The notes beneath the pieces are model-generated. The model searched no databases, was not told where the DNA came from, and was given only the letters and a program-made list of their open reading frames with translations. The translations under genes were made by a program, and so were the position numbers. 64,000 nucleotides of DNA from Escallonia rubra (taxonomy: Eukaryota > Streptophyta > Magnoliopsida > Escalloniales > Escalloniaceae): contig JAVXUO010002927.1 of NCBI GenBank assembly GCA_033065855.1, positions 62,001 through 126,000 of the forward strand, in the 5' to 3' direction. Shown in pieces: positions 27,501 through 40,840 of this stretch. The stretch's first letter is position 1, and every line of letters begins with the position of its first letter.

Positions 27501-28917
27501 TTGGAATCCATGAAGGAAAGGAAATCGGAAAAGAGAAAAAAAGTTGGAAGCCACTGGATACCCATCATGTTTGGTTGTCCAAGGAAAGTGCTGTAAAGAA
27601 AATGGTTTTCTTAGAAAAGTACTTTCCTTCTTTGGTTTACAGGGAAGGATCGATGGAATAAAAATCAGACCTTCAATGTTGTACCTTTTTTAGTTTGGTT
27701 TATCATGCAAATTATATTATTCTCGTTTTGCACTACTATGAAAACTTGGATGGCCAAGTTTTGTCTATAATTCTCTGACACAACATCCTCTTGCACATGA
27801 CACAACATCCTTTACTTACATCCGACTTAATTGGCTCTTTACACTTCCCATATCGTGAATCAAGGCATTACACTGACAAGGGTTAATGTTAGGATAAATT
27901 ATCAACTATGTTGATGCTAATGCACCCAAGCAAGTATCCACTACACTAGAAAGGGCCAATTTAGGTCAAAATCACAAGATATCAAACTATCAATATCACA
28001 AGATGATCCCCACAAAACTAATTCGTAAGTTATTTCTCAAGAAAACAAGCAAAATTGAAATGAAAATACAGCGAAGAAGAGAAAGCATAAATGTAATAGT
28101 AATACAGTACGACAAAATTGGGTTCGTCTACAAGGGCCTCTGAAGCACGGACACGTCCGGACACCGCCCGACACGTGTTGGACACCGCCAATCGGTGTCG
28201 GGATTTTTTATTTTTTATTTTCCAACACCGTGTCGGACACTTCACCGAGGAGTGTCGGAATGTTTGGGGCCAATTTCAGATTTATTGAACTATTACCGTC
28301 TTCTTCTCTCTCACCTCACGGCCGTCTTCTTCTCTCTCACCTCGAGTCTGTTGTCTGCCGACCACATCAAGGCTGTCGCCGGTGTCGTTGGTGTTGCCGG
28401 AGCTGTCGCCGGTGTTGCCGGAGCTCAGTCGACGAAGATCCGAAGCCGAAGCCAACGGATCTGACGGCTACAGTCGCCGAAGGAAGAGAAGTCAGTTGCT
28501 GCCGCTGTCGCCGTCGCTATCACCATTGCCAGAGGTCTCGCCGTGGTCGCCGGAGGTCCTCCGCCGCTGACCCACATGTCTCTCTTTCTTCTCTTATCCT
28601 CATCTCGTCTCCTGTTCTAGTCCTATTTCTTTTCTTTCCTGAGAACAGCCCTCTCGTTTCTCTCTTTTCTTTTTTTCCTTTTCTCCCTTTGTCGTCACTC
28701 CTCTCGTTTCTTTCCTGTTATTTTTTCTTTTCACCCTTTGTCCTCTCGTTTCTTTCTTTTCTTTTCTTTTCTTTTCTCCCTTTGTCGTTGCATTTCCAGT
28801 ACATTGGACTAAATACATATTGACCAAATAAATTATGACTTGTATTTAAATTCCTTATTTTGACAGTTTTTCATTATTGTTTGTTATTTTAGATTGTAGA
28901 ATATATTTGATATTTAT

Positions 28918-28950
<33 letters not shown>

Positions 28951-31900
28951 ATAGCGGTGTCATGCGGTGTCCAAAATCTGATTTTTTGGAAATTGCGGTG
29001 TCCGGTGTCGGTGTCCGACACTGTGTCCGTGCTACCTAGACGAGGGCAATAACCTTTTGACTGATGGGAATGCCCATACAATAAAAAAACAGCTTAGATC
29101 TATACACCCAAGCCGTTGTACACTCACAATCAAAAGCAAGTCCACAAATAAAAAATCCAAACTCTTTGTACACCACCGTTTTGCTCTTTTACTGCTATTC
29201 TCTCCCCTTATGCGAAGTCTCTCTTTTACGCACCAAGACTTTGTATATATAGGCGCGCACATATACTAAGCAAATTAATAATCATTTTCCATATTCTGCG
29301 AGCATCCAAAAGTAAACTCATGGCATGCATAAATTATGTGGCAAAAGCATTCGTAATAATTCAGGAAAAAAGTGCCAGCCATCTACCCATTTCTATTTCT
29401 AAAGGTAAAAAATCTTGAACCCCATGCATGAGCCAGATGAACAAATTTGTTATAAGCAAGTATTCACGTGCATCCACATGAATATGCGTTTAACCTTGAG
29501 CAAACAAGCAGCCGTTTTTTTATCTTCCTCTTGGTTAACGCTACCCAAAATGTAAACTCATCCATATTCAACACATAATTACATTACTTTTATTCTCCTG
29601 CAAATATTTTTTGGTGTACTGCAAAGCATATGACAGTTAAGCCAGATGTTATGAACCAACAGCTAAAAACACTTGGTTCAAGCATTTCGTCGAGCATCTG
29701 GCAGGCTTCTTTTAGATGAATGATTGGAAAGAGTAACCAGAAGATCGAAGAAGCAGTGTGTATAGATGGAGGCGTAGTGGTGCCATAAATGAATAACAGT
29801 TAGCGAGATTTGATAAATGTGTGAGCTGACGAGACAGAGGAAAGAGATCGGAGAAGAAAAGAGAGGTGAGAGATCAGATATCGGAAGGTAAAAAAGGACC
29901 GAGAGAAGTGCATGTTTTTGTGCATTTAGTGTGATCGTGACAGGTTTAAGCCGGAATTGGTTTTCTCATTAAGTTTCCAACTTTTCCCCCAGTTTTTGAG
30001 GGAAAAGTTGGTTTCCGATTTCGTGCTTAATATTTTGTAAACTTTCTCCAACTTTTCTTTCCTTGGGATTTTCCCACAAATCCAAACAAGGAAATTTGAT
30101 TCTTTGTCATCTTGCATTCTTCCCTTCATACGTCCCAAAATCCAAAGAGGACCTTAAGAAAGATTAAAATGAATCTTACGATTCTCGATTTGATTCGATT
30201 CATTTCCTGATTCACAGAACTTGGTTTCCGATTCGCGATTAGAATCTCGACTTAACAACTATCTATATAGTCCACAACACTTGAGGCCATGTTAAGATAA
30301 CTAAAAAAACAACATCATCCATCGACTAGATCTATTGCTACTAGAGTATCTCAATTTTGAAATGGTTCAACAATAAGTGGTCATGTAGTCAACATAAGCT
30401 TGATCAGGCACATGAGGTCAATTCCTGGACATCAATCATATGACGTAGCAAACCAATGGTAATGACAACAGGGTGTTTAAAGTCGCCTGATTCAATTGTG
30501 TACTTGTTCAGTATAATGTTGGAGGAAAACTGAAACCAATGTACAAAGCTCCAACATAGGAGAGCACCACCCCCCACCCCCACCCACCCCTTTCCCTCCC
30601 TAAAAGGGGAGGAAAAGATTTGAAGGAATGCCTATTTCTGGTCGCCCCACCCAGCTCAATTAAAAATAAAGGCCGGAAAAGCAGCTTCCTTTCCTGAGGA
30701 ATAAATCTTCTCTTCCAATACCTTATCTATTGAACAAAAGGAGCGTACATTCACTAGCAGCACAATGATCCTTAACAGTTTTTTTTTTTTTTACTCCTTA
30801 AAAAGTTATGACAACCAGATGCCACTGGAAAAGCCATTATTATGAAATTATTTGGTGAACTGCTCCAACACACACTATATATGCGAAGAGACAAGCTACA
30901 GATTACGAGAGTAAGCTTACTTTTCGAGATCAAATCATGCCATGAGTACTCGAGTGATGGAAGGTGCAGAATGATGTTGGTGGGTTGGACCAGTGGTTTA
31001 ATCTGCAAAAGTGATTACAAGTGTGACATAGTCCATAGACCTGCAACCTCACTTAAACAAACCGACGAGAAACTGATCTCCTTCAAGGAACAAATGGAAG
31101 TACTCGCCTGAAGGAAGTAGGCAAAGGTGAACTTGCAACCAAATATCACCAACCAGTAAAGCACATACCTGCAGCGTTGAACACAAAATCACAACCCAAA
31201 AAGGGCCTAACTTTCACATAACTATGGCAAACGGCAATAGAAATAATACATGGTAGCGGCAGAAAATTGTTTGGCCATGAACAGGGCATTCAAAATGCCT
31301 TCACTGTAAGTCTGTAAGATTTCATGAATCAAAGATGGGGATATATGGCCAGAATGGTGACGACATGCATTCTAAATCAAGTAATCTGATGCTACGACGC
31401 CAGGAGGAGTAGCATGATACAAAGCCAAGCGTGCACACTTTACTACACACTTATATATGTATGTTCCACTAAAAATGAACAGTTTACTGTCCAACTTTCT
31501 GTATGTACAATTACATACATTTACAAAAATATGGTAGATGTGACATCAATATCCAGACACCTAAAAGAGGAGTAAGAAAATACATAAGAAATTAGGAAAC
31601 TAAAGCTGCTGTGGCTTCTTTTTACTGTTACTAACAATTGATCAAAAGAAGAAGGCCCTGCAAAGGGAGGGTGCCACTGTACAAATGAAATATAGATGAG
31701 GAAATAGAAAAAGGAATAGACAAGACTTGAGGCGCTAAGGCTGCCGCATCCTACTTCTACACCTTTAATCAAAGGGTGCGTTGTAAAGATTAATGAAATT
31801 TACTTCATCGCTAAGCAGCCATCCTTTACTTCATGTTATTCAGCAATTTGCCACTACGAGAATCTAGTTCATGTTGCCCAAAAGAGAGTGCAAACTTGAC

Positions 31901-34900
31901 TGAGGCAGAACATGTATAAAGCATGACTTCTGTCTCTCAGAAATTCGCGAACTACAAACAAATTTTGTTGGTATTTCCTATGCCAAGACCCGTGGAGAAG
32001 AACACCATCTACAACGAGACACGCCCAACTTGAGATCAAGTATCACTAAGAAAGCCCAGTAATCATGAACTGATGTAGGTGAGGCTTCAGAATATTAGGT
32101 TAAACGTTACTCTTTCAAAAAATTCAAAAAGAAAAAACTTTCAATGGTCTACTTAAAAAGAAGACGTTAAAATATCAGCAACAAACTTGATACATCTTCA
32201 GCACATGGCAGGAAAACAGCTAAAACGATTCAACCATCTAACAGTAATATATATGGAAATTTGAACAGATAAATCCAACATGTATATCAAGAAAGATGCT
32301 CAGAAACCGAATGCAGCACAATGACCAAGTACCAGTTCCAAATTTAAGATCAAACCTTATATAGTCACTGGTACTCTCATAAAGACCACGCCCTACAAAA
32401 TATCGCTCCTGGACACAACCGAACATTTGGGAATTTAGTCGCAGAGATGCCAGCTTACTTTGAAAAAAAAATCTCTTTTCAGCATAATGAATGCTAAGTA
32501 CCTGATAAATCCACTTGAAAAACTGAAAGAATGACTGATCAGACATTTCTGACAATGCATGACATGCAGGCAATTTAAGGAACATGGCAAGAACCAGGCG
32601 CAAAGCAGCATAAACACCCAGCACAAGTATGTAAATCCGAAAATATTGCGCTGAGTTGTTTTTGTTCCTTTCCTCCAAAACTTTTCTGAAATGTTTATGT
32701 ACCAAGTAAACAATGAGTACTGAAAGCGACGAACTATTAACCCAATAGAACAGCTATTCAAAAAGAAGGGAAGTAAGACTTACATGTAAAGATATGTCAC
32801 AAACACAGAGCTCAAGCCACACCAGAAGAACCTAATAACCAGCCTTGAGATGGCCATGGCTCTTGCTGTGGTGTATGCCCCAAACATTAACAGGACATCC
32901 AAGCAACCTAATGAGAAGTCATGCAGCATGACTTAGACTAAAAAGAAGTGCAAATGCAAAAAGACAAAGCAGAATTAAATAACTTACTCTCAAAGAAGTT
33001 CATGATTGCAAACGTTGGGCCAATGCTAAGCATTGTTTTAAACGTATTTAGATTAATATTTCCTTTATTGAAGGCTATAATTGTCAATGCCTGCAGTCAA
33101 CATAAGAAAAGAAAGACAAGATATTAGTTTGCATTCAGAACTGATGTAAAAACATTATATTGAAACAAGGGATTACCTGGAACATCACAACCAAAAAGAT
33201 CCACATACGATGGAAGCTACGATACAAGTGAAGAAACGTCCGATGCTCAACGAATGTGCTTTTCCCAGTCTGCGGGTATTATAAAAATCGATTAATGGTA
33301 AACTAGAAAAGAATATTTTCTTATGTTACAAGTGATAGATGGAAAAACTAGAGCATCATCATCAATGTCATTAAGAGACAAACCACCCTAAAGGAGTGTG
33401 AAAATTTTCTGTATATATAAGAACTGCTACATCCCGCAAAAAACTTAGACGAGTTCGAACTCGGAACTTGTAAGGACCTCTATGTTCTCCATGTCATTCT
33501 CGTTTTGCTCTCATTTGCCTCTATAAGGCAAAAAATTAGTTTCTTTTTGTCTTTCCTTTCGTCTTTCTATTTCTGTTTTATCTGTAGTAACAGTTCTGAC
33601 ACTTTCTGCAAGCAAGTTCCAATAGTTATAAAGTCGTTCTCTTGGATTTGCTCTACAGAAGGATTAGAATAGGAGTTTGAAAGGCATTAGAAGAACTACG
33701 AATTGTATTTCACTTACCATACTAACACAAACAATGATAATGAATGAGGGAACAACACTGATATTGGACAACATACAACTTTAGAACATTAAAGCAAAAG
33801 AATGAGAAACAAAAGCAAAAAAATGAAAAGGGAAAAATAGCTGGCCCAACTAACTCAACGCACTTTTCTATTAAAAACTAGTCTCCCGAAGAAAAGCAAG
33901 ATCTACTTATAGTTTGAGCATGGCATCAATAAATACAAGCGTTGAAACAAAATGTACTCATAAGAAGTGCATCATGTTAGTTAGCAAAAAAAAAAAACCT
34001 CAAGCAAGTTGTCCACATTTAAAACAAGTACGCAAAATATGGATAGATTACTACAAAAACAGACCCTTTTCCTTTTCTTAGGCATCATCAGGAATGACGA
34101 ATCCTTCTTCGGGGGCCAGTCCAATTCAAAGCAAGCAGGTGACCTGGATACATTGACAATGAGACCACTGTTAGTATACGCAAGCTCATGATTAGAGGTG
34201 CAGTACCAAAAGCTAAATAGCAACTTCCTAGTTTGCAGACCAGAAATATTCATTGAAGTCGTCATAGTTCCGCCATGCTGAGTGGGCAGCTTTCCCATTG
34301 TTGTTATTTATAGCTTCCTATATGGTCAAATATTAATAACATGTTAGAAAAACACTGATGAACACAAGGACTGATACAGAAAATAGGATGTGCAAGATCC
34401 AAAGCACAGGTTGTGCCCATCGATATGTAAATATTCATCAAAAGATGCTTTCAGAGAAACACGAGTTCTATTTCTCGTATAGAAGTCTGAAATGCCATTT
34501 TTTCCTCCAGTTGGTATGCGTCAGAGGGGGGGGGGGGGTGTCTAGATGAGGATTTATGCTTTTTTTTGTTTCACAATACTTTGACACTTCAGATCGCAAT
34601 AATGCCCAAGTTTCTGCTTGTCCTAATCCCATAGGGTCATTCCAAGGGAGTTGGAATGGCATGATAATCTAACTACCAGGGAAGTAACTTAATTTGGAAG
34701 CGAGTAACAGTATGCTATAGAAACACTAAAGATAACTTTTTTCTCGAGTATAAGTGAGACCATTAAAGAACTCTTCTAACGTCGAAGGAAAATCAGATTG
34801 GTTATAGGATTTGTAGCAAGTGCACGTAGTACAAAGCAGAATCTGATAGCAAGAAAGATTTTACATCCATGAAAGACTCATTGGCATATTAAAAAGCAGA

Positions 34901-37900
34901 ATCTGACCGCTGCCATTGTATTATATATGGGTTGTATGATTTGCTCTAGGAAAGACACTGAACCATCTTCACAAATACAACTAGCAGCAGGATCAGCTTC
35001 TCCATGATCCAAGATTGCATCCAACTCTCTAGCCATCTGCACAACTCAATAAAGATATTATATAGGCATAAACAACTTAGCAGCCAACACTATGGTAGAT
35101 TAAATCATTAGGAACTTGATGAGTCAATTCCCTGCATGTTTTTGTTTCGCCACAATAACTTCAGGGGATTTTCTGAATAGTTCGAAAGAGATTCCTTTTG
35201 CTTAAGAGAACTTGCCATCATGTGTGGTCGGAGTCACCAGAGGTAGAGCTATAGTGAGAGCGGGAGCAAAAGCCAAAGCAAGAGCGGCAAACTTGAAACT
35301 GTTCAAAGTTGAGCGGGAACGGGAGCGAGAGCGTGTTTTTTAGTTAATCTGAGTGTTGTTAGGCCTTCTAATGATTTAATAAAAGAGATAGCAACTACCA
35401 AAATTAGCAATATTCTTTTTCTGATGATTCAAAAAAGTAGCATCTTGTCACAAAAAAAAATATTAATTTCTTCCAACTACTTCTTAACTGAGTTTACCGG
35501 TTCAGCGCCTCCTGTTTTCAAATCTGGCAAACTATGCCATGAACCCGGTCCACTGCCCGTTATGAGTTCACGGCAGGGTCTTATAAGGCTAATTCCTTAT
35601 GCCTTAATGACTTGCATAAACAACAGTTCTGACCCTTTTGGCAAGCAAGTTCCAATTGTTTTAACGTCGTTCTCTTGAAGGGTATGGGGCATATAAGCAA
35701 CCAAGCTTTGACGATCGTTTTAGGTCAGAGAAGAAGTTCGATTTCTGCTTCTCCAACATCACATGGAAACACCTAGTTTGCTCGAATTATATTGGGTGAA
35801 ACATCTAAGGATCACAAAACCATGGTAACCTGAATTAGCTTCAATGATATGACCAATGAAGAAGGAAAAAGGAGTACAAACTCCATAGCACGAATACTGC
35901 AGAAGCTCATATCAGAGACTAGTATGTAATTTCAGACAAACACCTTCCTCGGGCAAATTAGCAGATTAGGCAACACAATCATGCAACAGTAAAAGGAACA
36001 TATTCCACCAGTAGTGAAAAGGCTTACACGGTGAAATATATAGCAAATGCATTCAGGGAGAAAACGGACGTTTGCAGCTTCACCCCATATAAGAAAGTAC
36101 AATGAAATCAAGAAAAGCTTCCTGTCCCTATTGATTGCTTCTAAACTGTTGAAACAAATTTAAAAAATAGATTAGTAAAAGCACAAAGGAGCTTATGCAT
36201 ACACAAAAAAAGCAGTAGGTAGAATTGACCTATTCCAAACCACGCGTATCGGCAAATATCTGCACCATTTGATGTAGTTATCCAGGACCTTCAAGAAAAC
36301 TACTGTAATAGCTTTCTCATCCAATTTCTGCCAAGAAGAACATGGAGGCCAATTAAGTTCCTATGCATTCAGCCATTCACAACTGACTTCAAACAGTAAC
36401 TTCTCTTAAAATGCCAGAATTCACCATTGCATAAAGCTAGAAATCATGATCAATTAGATGTCAGCGACATTTCTACTTCAAGCGACACGGTGAAAGTTAA
36501 AATGGTTTGGCTTAGTCGGTTTAGATCGGTTTGCCCACTTAAAGATGTTGTTCCTTTGCACACTACTAATTGAAGTTATATTTTTTCTAAATTGCATATA
36601 ATCTTGTTTTATTCGATATATAAGTTCTCATTGACAAATGAGAAAGAATGAGTAAATATAAACTAGATATTGGTCACAAATTTTTTGTGTTCCTAAGTGT
36701 TGTTAATATTTTCGTTTTTTTTAACTTTCAAGATTTGTTTATTTGGAGTTGCTTAGTACCTTATATGTGTAATTATCAATGGAATGTTACTAAAATACAT
36801 TAATATATCATAGGTCGGTTCGGTTCGGTTTGGAATCGGTTTCAAAAATGTGAACCGTGAACCAAACCGAACCAAGGTCGGTTTGGAAAATGTGAAACCA
36901 AACCGTTAAGATCTTTGGACGGTTCGGATTGGATTGGTCCGGTTTGATCGGTTTGAACGGTCCGGATCGGTTTGAACGGTTTGGTGCTCACCCTATTGCA
37001 GATTATTCTAGCCCGGATCAAGGAAGCTCATAAAATCATAAGCAATCCGTAGTTTCTTCTAGAGATAAAATCCTTCTTTAGTGGTCACCACCTGAGGTTG
37101 ATTGGATTAAGCTTAACATTGATGCCTCGGTTAGCGGAGAACTTGGTCCAGTTCAGATTGCGGCATATTTCGCAATCATATTGGGAAGTGGCTGCTCGGT
37201 TTTAAACGAAACCTGGGGCTAACAGATAGTCGTACAGCTGAAGTATGGGCTTTAAGGCAGGGTATAGAGCTGGCTTGTAGCTATCGCAAAGTTTTAGTGG
37301 AATCAGACGCTGAGGAAGCAGTTCAAGCAGTTACGACCAGTTCACCTATTAACCCAAATAGTAACATCATAAGTCAGATTAGGATCGAGATTGGCACTGC
37401 AAAGTCCTTTTTGTGTGGTGGGAATCCAACTTCTGCGGGGACAAGTTATCTAAGTCCACTACTCCTCCCTCCTTTGACTTAGATATCATGGAAAATCCTC
37501 CAGGGTACATACTGATAGAGCTAGAGAAGGTAGTCTGGGCGTAGCCCGTCCACGTGATGCAATTTGGTAGTTGTGTTTAGTTTGTCTTGTCACGAAAAAA
37601 AAAAAACGAATTCTAAACTTCTAAATTGAGAGATGGGTATCAAAGATAACCATGCTATCCAAGATACCTGCAAACCAGCCACCACATTGCACTTGGTAAA
37701 GGCGCCGTTGGATTTTTAAGTGGCGAAGAGTAGAAAGATTCAGGAAAATGGGAGCAATATTTATACGGTCTTTGCTGATTTGCATAATAGATAATACTTC
37801 GTCAAGGAGAATTCCACGATGAAGTCCAAGCACATCAAGAACCGATATCAGACTCAAAAATTAGTTAATGCACCAGGACAGAGGTTAATGGCAAAAGCTA

Positions 37901-40809
37901 GAGTATACGTACTTAGAAACTGAGCTTCGGTTCACTACGAGTGAGAAAGAGTATTGTGAGTGGAACTTCACTGAGGCAAGGAGAAGCAATAAGTGGTAAA
38001 ATAGGGAAAGACGTATGTACTGAAAACGCAAAAGAGATAAATGAGACAGTTCCCTACAGAAGAAGAGGAGTGGTGAAAACTAAGACGGAAGGAAGTGCTT
38101 ATGCTCTATAGCTGACTACTAAAAAATAATGAGTTAACATATCTTAGCCAAAATGTGTAAGCGAATGAAGTATTGAGATAAGTTCAACATAGAATACAGG
38201 CATCTGATTGCCTCAGAGAGATGAAGTTACTGGAGCCAAGTTGATGAGCACTTAACCCATTTTTTCAATCTGGAAACAAAATTACCTTTTTTCAAATTCA
38301 TAATACCTCATAGCTAGAAGCTTTCTTACTCAAAACTAACTGCAGAATTAAGAAATGCACGACAATATTTTGGGTAAGGCATTTCAGCGTAGAACTATAA
38401 GAAATACATCAGGAAGAAGACAGCACAACGATTATTTCCATCCATAATGTCAAGTTCGAAAAAGAGAGATTTAAATGATGCACAAAGTAAGGAAGCCAAA
38501 AAAATTAAAAAATGAAAAGTAACTTAGAAGAGAGACTCACTGGATCAGCCTCAACAGGAATGCCAAATCTTGACTGAGCATTTGCGATACTAAGAATGAC
38601 ATTCTCACGTTGGTTCCTTATGTTGTCTTTCTGCAGATAATGTTATTTACATGATCAGAATAATAGATAATCTTAAAAAGATATATGAAACAGAAAAAGA
38701 CAGAAAATCAATAAGTAACAGCAATTGAACAAATAACATATAGCCTAACATGAGAGAGTCATCGGCACTGCTACTTCAGATCGCTTCCAGTACGAATAGA
38801 GCATAAGTAATCTCTTATTAACCCAAATCAGAACACTTTCAGATGTTATAAAGTGGCACCAGGGCCCCGTTGCCAAGTGTCATAAGAAACAAAGAGGACC
38901 AACATCTTTGACAAGACATAAGTAGAAGCAGTAGACTAGGACTCCCTGGCTAGATCTCATCTTGGTTTACACTGAATCCCACATACGGAGAACTATAAAC
39001 CAACCAATAGCCAATCAAGTCTTCTCACTCCATAACAACAGCAGATTAGCAGGAGGACCAACCTCTTGCATATAATTACACGTTATTGAAAGTGAAAGCT
39101 CTCCACCTATTTAAATTTTCCTAGGAAGACTACGTGCCTCATATTTGTTCTATAAAGGTTTCTTAATCAGTTAAACCATTCTTTCAATCTAGGGCTCATT
39201 TTCTCTCAATTCCTATGAAAAAGAAACATTTTCTTCTTTTTACATTCTCACCCTCTTCCAGAAGCAGATATGCTTCCACTAACCAATTTGGTTGGGTTGA
39301 AAACATGTCTTAGCTCTTCCTTGGATTTCTTTCACCCACCCACCCACAAAAAACCCCAAGATTCTTTTCTTAAACTTCTTCATTCAGTCACCCCACACAA
39401 CCAAAAGAAAGCACCACCAGCAATCATGTTGGAACGCGTTGATCTCCAAATTATTTGGAAAAAAATTGAAATCCAAAGTTATAAAGTAGATTAAAGAAAA
39501 CTGTGCACAAGTAGGTGAAGCATGGAGGCCAATGTGGCCAATGCATCGGCGAATAGGAACTGAGGCTCTTAGTGGGTAGTGGCACCAATCGTTGCAGATT
39601 GGAGCATCCATATGAAATACAATGTTCGGGGCAAAAATAAATGAATCTGCTTATCACGATGACTTGTATCTGATCAATACCTTTTCTTGATAAAAGAATG
39701 CTTCTGCACCAGGAGAACTAACTGGATTGTCGCGAGCAGAATGAATGGAGCAGAAGTTATTTGATTGTTGGAAGAAATGATTTGTTACTGATAGGCAGAG
39801 ACCTTTCTTCCTTCGGTATGTCATACCAGTCCCCCTTCCCGTTAAAGGTCCACCAGCTAGTATATGAAGGGCAAATGAGAATAGACTCTCACTTAACAGA
39901 GAAAGATTGGCTCCCTGAGACCTCAGAGCTCGTAGGGCTCTATGTTCCAGATGAAGATGGCCAGAAGGAGAAATGGAGGATGTCTTAAATCGATTCAGTT
40001 TTGGCCGTTACACCATAAAACTGCATCCTATTAGCTCTACCCTACCATGTACATTTCTCATCAATTTTTGGTGGTTTGGACAGAATTTGCTGATTTTCAA
40101 GCAAAAAAGAAATTAAAGGCAGAATATGGTTGTGTAACATTTCATGTGATTCAGTAAACAGAAGAAAAAAAAAATCCATCATTGCTAGAGCATCCAGCAA
40201 TGATAAAATTGCTGAAGAAAAGGAGTTAGCAAAACAGAGCGGAGGTTGTCATCCAGGAATGAAAATGCGAAGAGAACCAATTCATCTTGATTGCAGGATC
40301 GACTTAATGGTCAAGCGGTAGTGAAGCTAAAGAAGAAAGAACTGTTGTTAACCTGTTAACTACGTCCGTATTTGGAATTCATACCAAAAAAATACAATAA
40401 GATGAAAGATAAAAATCATTTCATTAACAACATTGAACATAGTAATTAGGATCACTTAACCATGCTTTAGTTTTGACCTTTAAAAATTCAATCAACTTGG
40501 GTGAATCATTCCTATCTTTACGACTCGGTTGCATGAGATCCGCCTTTACTTCGAGTGATACATGGGGAATGGAAAAAAAAAAGTAGGCAATGACTTATGC
40601 GCACAGCAGCTTGATCAACTTTTTCCCGTAAGGGAAGAGATATAACTAAAACATGGTATGTCAAAGTAGAAGTTAGGCCTTCTTAGCCTGTATACAGGCC
40701 GGTGGGAGCGGAATGGACTTGATTTTGTTGCAGTTTTGAACGATATCATGGACTTCCGTATTGTCTGGGGTTCGTATTTCGTGTCTTGTCTTTGGGGGGA
40801 GGGGTGTTG

Positions 40810-40840
<31 letters not shown>

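Larger units (their letters stand above)
25930..35036 (-). other. GSL8 exons 10-21 (residues 380-753), first membrane cluster
   Basis: Coding exons: E10 34,908-35,036; E11 34,241-34,317; E12 34,065-34,143; E13 33,177-33,269; E14 32,988-33,090; E15 32,784-32,907; E16 32,502-32,685; E17 32,356-32,408; E18 31,108-31,168; E19 30,921-31,002; E20 26,389-26,438; E21 25,930-26,016. Hydrophobic stretches occur in E13 (WIFLVVMFQ), E14-E15, E16 ([20 protein letters not shown]), E18 and E20-E21 ([20 protein letters not shown]). Intron 18 starts with GC (CAG|GCGAGT) rather than GT. Intron 19 (26,439-30,920, 4.5 kb) carries a TIR element. Confidence 0.93.

Noticed and set aside
28230..28823. 197-codon plus-strand frame inside the TIR element
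   Set aside because: The second half is a Phe/Leu/Ser-rich translation of a T-rich tract, and the first half lies in element sequence. There is no recognisable domain.
39761..39988. 75-codon plus-strand frame in GSL8 intron 6
   Set aside because: No recognisable family, no splice partners and no conserved context; treated as a chance frame.
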